A stretch of DNA of 64,000 nucleotides, taken from NCBI GenBank assembly GCA_014338405.1, contig JTDE01002059.1, positions 33,550-97,549 on the forward strand, written 5' to 3'. This stretch comes from Paragonimus skrjabini miyazakii. Taxonomy: Eukaryota > Platyhelminthes > Trematoda > Plagiorchiida > Troglotrematidae. Positions 61,001 to 64,000 of this stretch are shown here, in pieces (the first letter of the stretch is position 1; the number at the start of each line of letters is the position of its first letter). The notes below the pieces were generated by a model that saw only the letters and a list, made by a program, of their open reading frames with translations, ran no database searches and was not told the DNA's origin. A program made the position numbers and the translations under genes.

Positions 61001-63171
61001 CAGTCGTAAAACGTCTGATGCACAAACACGTTGGTGGCTATCCAGTTGCAAGAAACTATGATTCACATAATCAAAAGTGAGAATGGGTGCGTCTGCAGTC
61101 CTTCTGATGTGTTCTTCCCAGAGTTACGTTACAAGCATAGTTAAATTCATTTTACTAACCCTGATATTCATCTATCTCTCAAATCTTCGGTCGCATAGTC
61201 ACGCTCCCAATGAACTGTTGTGGTACCACTGTCAGCAGTAAATAAGGCACCGACAGAACAGAAGAACCTGCAAAACACTATTCAGACAATGGTAAATATG
61301 AAAATTGTCACATTTAGGTAATTCTAATTACAGCGGAAACCATTTTAACAACCAGCTCCCTAATGCTCGTGAACCGAGTGCAGGGATAGAGGACAGGTAT
61401 TGCCTGTGATAAACCTTTTCGATGACATTCACGAAGAAGTCAGAAAATATGTGCAACTGGCTGGTCACATGTAAACTAGAGAGGGTTAATTAAACTGCAA
61501 AAAAATTGAACGATCAGTTCATCGGAACACTGGACAAACACACAATTTTCCGGTGACTTACTTAGTTCAGAGGTCGAGAGGTATCAAACCAATTTCGGTC
61601 GTGGTGATAATTAATTTGTTCGATCCAACAATAGCCTGCTTGACAACAGACATAATCGCGAGATGCAAATAAATAAAGTTTAGTTTTAAATGGAGTAGCT
61701 CACAGAGATTTCGAGACGTTTTAAATGAAACTTATGGCGGGCGAGATGGTCCCAAATGTTTCAAAAGCTGATAAATTCATTTCTACTCAGAGCAATTACA
61801 TGTGTGGCCATTCTTGTTGCTGCAGTGGGCAAAACAGGACGGTAATATATGTGGTTTTTTTGTTGCAAAAGTGAAGGAGACCGATGAGTGATGCGAAGTG
61901 TTGTGGATTTGCGCTTTTTAAACTGAAACATTTCAACTAAATATGCTAATTTTGTTATACACAGATGAAACCCGAAAGAGTGAGCAAACTGAATACATCA
62001 TTTCTCACGTTTTTATGTTCTGACAAGCAAGTTGAAAGTTCAATTGATTCAAAGGAAACCGCATTGCGAATACTCGTAACCCTGACTAAATTAGTAGCAG
62101 TACTAGAAGCAGCCCAACCACAAGCGTCAAACAATTGGATATGAGAGCTCGTCGTGAAATCAATATTCTAGTACTTTTACATGTAATTCGTATCTATTTG
62201 GGCGTATCCCCCGAATTACAAGTTGATGCTGAAATTTCGCTTTTGAAGTGTTGCTTCGATGGTTTTCAGCGCAAATTGATTGAGGCAACCAGGCGGGACA
62301 GTAGAGGTTCAGTAACACTTGGTAAACTCCATCTGAGGAGGCACGAACGGTAGTGGACTGACTGTTTTACAGGTTAAAATTATGAAATCTGAGTTGTGGT
62401 ATTTTAACCGAAATTAGAAGATCACTACATAATTACCATTTTTCTTCTCTACAGAACACTTCAAGAAATTTCTTAAACGACTTTTTGAAGGTAGGTTAAT
62501 ATCACATTGAATTTCGCTTTGATTCATCTAGACAACGGCAACGTTGGTAGTGCTTGTGAAATCAACTTGGTGTGCGCTCATTTCGTCTTGCCGTCCCATT
62601 CGATCGTGTATACTAGGCCCCTTCTGGAAATTACCAAATACGGACCTTTCAATTTAGACAAACGTTTTCTTGATCCGAGACCGCTGGCATCCGTGTTCCC
62701 ATGATCTTAATAATTCGCTCTATCTCATAGGTTGAACATTATAGTTTTACCGAGCCGTTACTTTGCGAATTGCTCTTTTGTGTGTGCCTGAGATGCTTTA
62801 AAATTTCGTTTGGCTCTTCCTCTTTCGGTTATCAATTATTTGGTGGAATCACTACATTCTGACCATATTCTAATGTCTTCATCCACCGGACGTTGAGGGG
62901 TTCTCCCGTACATCAGTTGAATTGGAGATCTCTTCGTGCTCCCCTGCATGTCTTTCTTGCGTTGGGGCTTTTCCATTGTTCCTGAATGTCTCTTGTGAGT
63001 AGTATGCCACTGGTGTTTAATATATTACTCACAAAGAATTTTTCTGTTATACAACAGTGATAAAGTGTTTAATAATACGTGGGCAAACCACAATAACTCT
63101 GTTTACAAGTTGACAGACACTTCAGAGACTAAATGCTCCTCTTTACAGACACGATTTACTTGCGCTCATGA
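43034..63171 (+). CDS. MEG-B: long micro-exon gene with two possible ends
   Basis: A second signal-peptide exon at 43,034–43,079 opens a chain of symmetric phase-1 exons. Core chain: 43,034–43,079; 43,137–43,157; 43,726–43,833; 44,106–44,126; 45,140–45,163; 46,922–46,933; 51,679–51,696; 51,902–51,910; 52,205–52,225; 54,212–54,232; 54,400–54,420; 55,887–55,916. It then ends at 56,392–56,447 (408 nt, 135 residues). Alternatively it continues through 56,719–56,730; 60,189–60,200; 60,670–60,681; 61,965–61,979; 62,455–62,490 to 63,149–63,171 (462 nt, 153 residues). No start exon is evident between 56,450 and 60,189. I therefore prefer one gene with alternative ends over two genes, but a missed third start is possible. 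As in known MEGs, exon skipping would keep the frame. The product should be secreted; its function is unknown. Confidence 0.6.
43137..43157 (+). CDS. MEG-B microexon, 21 nt (VHHYGNF)
   Basis: Twenty-one nt after atagcaaaactttcag and before GTAAAC, open in phase 1. The preceding intron is only 57 nt; very short 5' introns are common in schistosomes (general knowledge). Confidence 0.7.
43695..43700 (+). terminator. AATAAA, possible poly(A) signal for MEG-A
   Basis: First AATAAA downstream of the MEG-A stop. If used, the MEG-A 3' UTR would be about 800 nt and would overlap the first two MEG-B exons on the same strand. It could as well be chance in an AT-rich intron. Confidence 0.3.
43726..43833 (+). 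CDS. MEG-B exon, 108 nt, Gln/Pro/Ser/Asn-rich
   Basis: The largest internal exon: 108 nt between gaatattctttcag and GAAG|GTGACC, open in phase 1 for 36 residues. It is rich in Q, N, P and S (NQPQPDTEIEI, LQPNQSSLNV) and likely disordered. Confidence 0.8.
44106..44126 (+). CDS. MEG-B microexon, 21 nt (VYTKLKT)
   Basis: Twenty-one nt after the near-ideal tract acttcttttttctag and before GTAAGC, phase 1. Confidence 0.8.
45140..45163 (+). CDS. MEG-B microexon, 24 nt (AKESGFSA)
   Basis: Twenty-four nt from gttttcttatctag to the GTAAGA donor, phase 1. An internal cttctcag leaves an alternative 3-nt exon (ccg), so use of the second acceptor would reduce the insert to a single residue. Confidence 0.7.
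45359..45370 (+). CDS. possible 12-nt microexon (DGYY)
   Basis: Strong GTAAGA donor and correct length and phase, but the acceptor region is purine-rich. Not in the core model. Confidence 0.25.
45563..45571 (+). CDS. possible 9-nt microexon (VCN)
   Basis: The sequence tttgtaacg follows a good acceptor, ttgctcgccaatctccag, with a fair GTGAAC donor. It would add V-C-N in phase 1. Confidence 0.35.
46922..46933 (+). CDS. MEG-B microexon, 12 nt (ATVF)
   Basis: Twelve nt before a perfect GTAAGT; the acceptor catgccatag is weak in pyrimidines. Correct phase and open. Confidence 0.5.
47083..48240. repeat. decayed repeat with inverted copies inside a MEG-B intron
   Basis: The segment 47,160–47,270 and the reverse complement of 47,460–47,640 are closely similar (shared 'aaacaaagatgcgatattga'), giving an inverted arrangement around about 200 bases. 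Both relate to 26,110–26,330. On the minus strand, 48,240–48,070 is open and encodes a protein-like stretch containing VIVGVDGDCLNNPVET and LTDCISDSEF. Next, 47,950–47,830 reads LDQIFSIELSPVRIKP. This looks like remains of a retroelement protein that I cannot name. Confidence 0.5.
48295..48350 (+). repeat. tRNA-like A box in a MEG-B intron
   Basis: The motif ttgctcaactggtaaagcgc is a good tRNA-type A box; no matching B box is visible. Probably a SINE remnant. Confidence 0.3.
48561..48599 (+). CDS. possible 39-nt exon of MEG-B
   Basis: Thirty-nine nt between ctaagcttag and a perfect GTGAGT, open in phase 1 and strongly charged (EERYRWKGADRTK). The acceptor tract is only moderate. Confidence 0.35.
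49478..49492 (+). CDS. possible 15-nt microexon (VLHQE)
   Basis: Fifteen nt ending before a perfect GTGAGT. The acceptor ctacaccaacag is mediocre. Phase and openness fit. Confidence 0.35.
51679..51696 (+). CDS. MEG-B microexon, 18 nt (EVDLTP)
   Basis: Eighteen nt after the strong acceptor attttttgtgtttcag and before GTAATT, phase 1. Confidence 0.65.
51902..51910 (+). CDS. MEG-B microexon, 9 nt (VLC)
   Basis: The sequence tcctttgcg lies between gattatttcacgtag and a GTAAGC donor. It adds V-L-C, one of few Cys in the protein. Confidence 0.5.
52205..52225 (+). CDS. MEG-B microexon, 21 nt with alternative 15-nt form (DMMEA[GA])
   Basis: An excellent acceptor (gtaccttctcttacag) is followed by a GTGAGT donor at 52,226. 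A second in-phase donor, GTGCAT, lies six nt earlier. Both 21 and 15 nt keep the frame, so alternative donor use would add or drop two residues. Confidence 0.7.
52930..53095 (-). mobile_element. tRNA-derived SINE with hammerhead ribozyme core (best copy)
   Basis: Read on the minus strand from 53,095. An A box (tggcgcagtggt, 53,086–53,075) and a B box (ggttcaagtcc, 53,042–53,032) form a tRNA-like head. Then at 53,007–52,980 comes CTGACGA, a stem GCT(gtaatgag)AGC, and GAAAC. Next, CCAGTC…GACTGG with the inner hairpin CCTTT…AAAGG can form stem III, leading to a GTC triplet (52,941–52,939) where hammerheads cleave. Schistosome Sm-alpha SINEs also carry hammerheads (established). Stem I pairing is weak by eye, so catalytic activity is uncertain. 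Confidence 0.65.
53985..54050 (+). CDS. possible 66-nt exon of MEG-B, basic
   Basis: A good acceptor (gtgtttccattgcag) opens a phase-1 frame of 66 nt up to a weak GTTGTC donor (36 nt if GTATCA is used). It is Arg/His-rich (NRIKRPERRHL). Donors are poor, so it is left out of the core model. Confidence 0.25.
54212..54232 (+). CDS. MEG-B microexon, 21 nt (VLEKAYK)
   Basis: Twenty-one nt between ccaaccaacttcag and GTAATC, phase 1. It shares AYK with the next exon; both are 21 nt and only 167 nt apart, consistent with exon duplication. Confidence 0.7.
54400..54420 (+). CDS. MEG-B microexon, 21 nt (AYKKIYQ)
   Basis: Twenty-one nt between actggcaatctattttag and GTGAGG, phase 1, Lys/Tyr-rich. Confidence 0.75.
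55061..55066 (+). other. possible 6-nt poison microexon or alternative end (in-frame TGA)
   Basis: The sequence gttgag lies between a near-perfect acceptor (gattcttttgtttgcag) and GTAATG. In phase 1 it reads Gly-stop whatever base precedes it. If included, it would end the protein after AYKKIYQ. Confidence 0.35.
55887..55916 (+). CDS. MEG-B exon, 30 nt (DPVPGKKSAK)
   Basis: Thirty nt after ggaatattttgtcaaacag and before GTAAAT, phase 1, Lys/Pro-rich. Confidence 0.7.
56392..56447 (+). CDS. MEG-B last exon A
   Basis: The acceptor tttgcatctgttctccgtag leads to a phase-1 frame of 18 residues, GVKMNQSAAPPLFSQLNI, then TAA at 56,445–56,447. No further donor lies before the stop. The nearest AATAAA is at 57,091, giving a 3' UTR of about 650 nt. 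Confidence 0.6.
56719..56730 (+). CDS. microexon, 12 nt (DVVM), downstream of end A
   Basis: Twelve nt between a strong acceptor (catcccagttgtttcag) and GTAAGC, open in phase 1. It lies inside what would be the 3' UTR of end A, which argues that transcripts can skip end A and continue. Confidence 0.5.
56872..56886 (+). CDS. possible 15-nt microexon (GMFGD)
   Basis: Good acceptor (caccaatctacactgtag), correct length and phase, weak GTTAAT donor. Confidence 0.25.
57091..57096 (+). terminator. AATAAA, possible poly(A) signal for MEG-B end A
   Basis: First AATAAA after the stop at 56,447, about 645 nt downstream. Two overlapping AT-rich motifs follow. Position is plausible but unproven. Confidence 0.4.
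57097..60188 (+). other. long region without a well-supported exon
   Basis: I searched for a third signal-peptide exon and found none with a phase-1 donor. Weak microexon candidates exist at 58,166–58,186 (21 nt, GYESLSK, GTAAGC donor but poor acceptor tract) and 59,161–59,169 (9 nt, good acceptor, poor donor). Open frames of 70–100 codons here (58,102; 58,403; 59,454) show no recognisable family. Confidence 0.4.
60189..60200 (+). CDS. microexon, 12 nt (AEKL)
   Basis: Twelve nt between an excellent acceptor (tatcttactttgtttctag) and a perfect GTAAGT, phase 1. It begins the charged amphipathic stretch that continues in 61,965 and 62,455. Confidence 0.75.
60261..60545 (+). repeat. tandem duplication of about 140 bp
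   Basis: Two head-to-tail units, 60,269–60,405 and 60,409–60,545, share 'gaattaacgtgaa', 'cacaggtagcctgg', 'gaatgctaycgtcggctgaa' and most positions between. Diverged by roughly 15–20% by eye, so not recent. Confidence 0.8.
60670..60681 (+). CDS. possible microexon, 12 nt (ALPK)
   Basis: Strong acceptor (actgttgcacttttcag), 12 nt open in phase 1, but a modest GTTAAT donor. Confidence 0.4.
60846..60863. repeat. (TA)9 microsatellite
   Basis: Nine uninterrupted TA units in an intron of the downstream MEG-B part. Confidence 0.95.
60985..61055 (+). repeat. diverged tRNA-like SINE head
   Basis: The stretch 'ggctcagtcgtaaaacg … aacacgttggtgg' resembles the tRNA-like head of the SINE on the minus strand at 53,095–53,030 (ggcgcagtggtaaacacgg … cgtgttcgtgg). 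The B box is decayed and no hammerhead follows. Confidence 0.4.
61262..61291 (+). CDS. possible 30-nt exon (EEPAKHYSDN)
   Basis: Correct length, phase and a GTAAAT donor as used elsewhere in the locus, but the acceptor gacagaacag lacks a pyrimidine tract. Confidence 0.3.
61965..61979 (+). CDS. microexon, 15 nt (DETRK)
   Basis: Fifteen nt between taattttgttatacacag and GTGAGC, phase 1. It ends in A, which turns the first codon of the next exon into Lys. Confidence 0.7.
62455..62490 (+). CDS. exon, 36 nt, cationic amphipathic segment
   Basis: Thirty-six nt between an excellent acceptor (ccatttttcttctctacag) and GTAGGT, encoding HFKKFLKRLFE after a split first codon. Hydrophobic F/L/F/L/L/F alternate with Lys/Arg at helix spacing. 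Amphipathic Lys-rich segments are reported for some schistosome MEG proteins (family knowledge); whether this one binds membranes is inference. Confidence 0.75.
62570..63000 (-). pseudogene. Gypsy integrase C-terminal remnant in a MEG-B intron
   Basis: On the minus strand, SPIQLMYGRTPQRPVDEDI matches the integrase 'SPF.LLYGR.PRLPVD' motif. After a stop and a frameshift, LKGPYLVISRRGLVYTIEW matches the chromodomain-proximal 'W.GPY.V…Y.I' motif. Only this tail of the element remains, between 62,455 exon and the 63,149 exon. Confidence 0.8.
63149..63171 (+). CDS. MEG-B last exon B (DTIYLRS-stop)
   Basis: After the very good acceptor aaatgctcctctttacag the phase-1 frame reads D-T-I-Y-L-R-S then TGA at 63,169–63,171. 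AATAAA follows 364 nt later. Short frame, so moderate confidence. Confidence 0.5.
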
Positions 63172-63534
63172 AAAACTTTCAGATGAAGATTCAAGACAGC
63201 AGCCCCGAGCGTTGCTTAATTAACTAGGTGATCTTCCGCTAATATAACAGAAGATTTCTCAGCTGACAAAACAAACCTGAAGACTCCACGGTCGTCACCA
63301 TGTATACAGTTATTTTGAGTGCTCCTCGATTCTTAAGGGTGAGCGAGTTGTGCCTACGAAAACCGTAGTTTGAAAACTAACATAACAGTCGTAGTATTGT
63401 GACAGCCCACATATATGGCTTGTCAAACTGATACAGAAGATTAAGAAGTAAACCCAAACTAATTTGTAAGGCAATCACTCAAAATATGATGGGTTACACA
63501 GGTTGTAACAAATGACAGACGTTTTTCCGTGTTC

Positions 63535-63540
63535 AATAAA
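63535..63540 (+). terminator. AATAAA, likely poly(A) signal for end B
   Basis: Canonical hexamer 364 nt after the stop of the last exon, the first in that stretch. Confidence 0.45.
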
Positions 63541-64000
63541 ATCTGATTCATACGTAAATCAAGGTAATACGTTGAACTAATATGCATTGGTGCTGTATTT
63601 TACGGATCGTTAATGGCACGTAAATGTCTAGCCCAAAAACATCCCTAAGGTGGACGAAATGTGAACTACGTCCAGTTTGTGTACACAGAACATTTGATTG
63701 AAAAAATGTGAAACTCACCCTAACGGTGTTACTGTGAAAGAAGCTTGTCCTGCGTCGTTCTCTGCTGCCAAAAATGCCGTAAATATGGTGTGAAGAAAGT
63801 ATAAAAAAAACGCGCACACTCATCTGCTTGGCTGACGAGTATCCACATACATGATGTAACATTACATTTTCATTCGTCTTAATGACACGTCTGCCGCGGT
63901 GCGTATACACTGTTCCAACAGTCGCCCCTAGTCTCCCGTCTTTATGGAGTTCAGACCTGCCTTTTGGTTCACATGTATACGCAATAAGCCACTCTAAAAC
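63541..64000. other. no recognised gene
   Basis: A 120-codon minus-strand open frame (63,548–63,910) shows no recognisable family. Nothing else is supported. Confidence 0.35.

Noticed and set aside
1..64000. CRISPR array, operon or bacterial contamination
   Set aside because: No regularly spaced direct repeats; introns, SINEs and retroelements make the whole window eukaryotic.

Overview
The window is eukaryotic. There are no operons or ribosome-binding sites, coding sequence is broken by GT–AG introns, and transposon remains fill the left half. The combination of micro-exon genes, a tRNA-derived SINE with a hammerhead-ribozyme core, Penelope-like elements and CsRn1-like Gypsy elements points to a flatworm, most likely a digenean trematode related to blood flukes. 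Species cannot be fixed from the sequence alone.

Left part (about 1–34,000) is a graveyard of repeats. An unidentified interspersed repeat of up to about 3.6 kb occurs as copies at about 1,380–3,916, 3,917–7,500, 14,601–16,672, 25,364–25,720 (fragment) and 30,070–33,965. A 4.9-kb block carrying a Gypsy RNase H remnant is present twice (7,664–12,566 and 16,684–21,590), with a third fragment at 24,510–25,000. Other remains are a minus-strand Gypsy integrase (13,281–14,240), a plus-strand Penelope-like element with reverse transcriptase and GIY-YIG endonuclease (22,000–24,205), a minus-strand Penelope-like RT piece (26,640–27,420) and a Gypsy gag–protease–RT (27,560–29,960). All are broken by stops and frameshifts. 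Two 100-N assembly gaps lie at 14,501–14,600 and 28,618–28,717.

Right part (about 34,860–63,600) is poor in transposons and holds the main discovery: one or two plus-strand micro-exon gene (MEG) loci. Each locus starts with an exon encoding a signal peptide that ends in phase 1. Very short symmetric exons follow (mostly 9–36 nt, all multiples of 3, all phase 1–1) between good splice sites, separated by introns of 57 nt to several kb. MEG-A (34,950–42,911) reads as 10 exons and 120 residues, ending in a 50-residue, four-cysteine exon. MEG-B starts only 122 bp later (43,034). It can end at a stop exon at 56,392–56,447 (13 exons, 135 residues in the core chain). Alternatively it runs on through further microexons, which encode a Lys-rich amphipathic segment, to a stop exon at 63,149–63,171 with AATAAA at 63,535. 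Because every internal exon is phase-neutral, skipping any of them keeps the frame, so each locus could produce many secreted variants. The exons were found by eye from splice consensus, length modulo 3 and absence of stops. Core exons are well supported; optional ones are marked with lower confidence.
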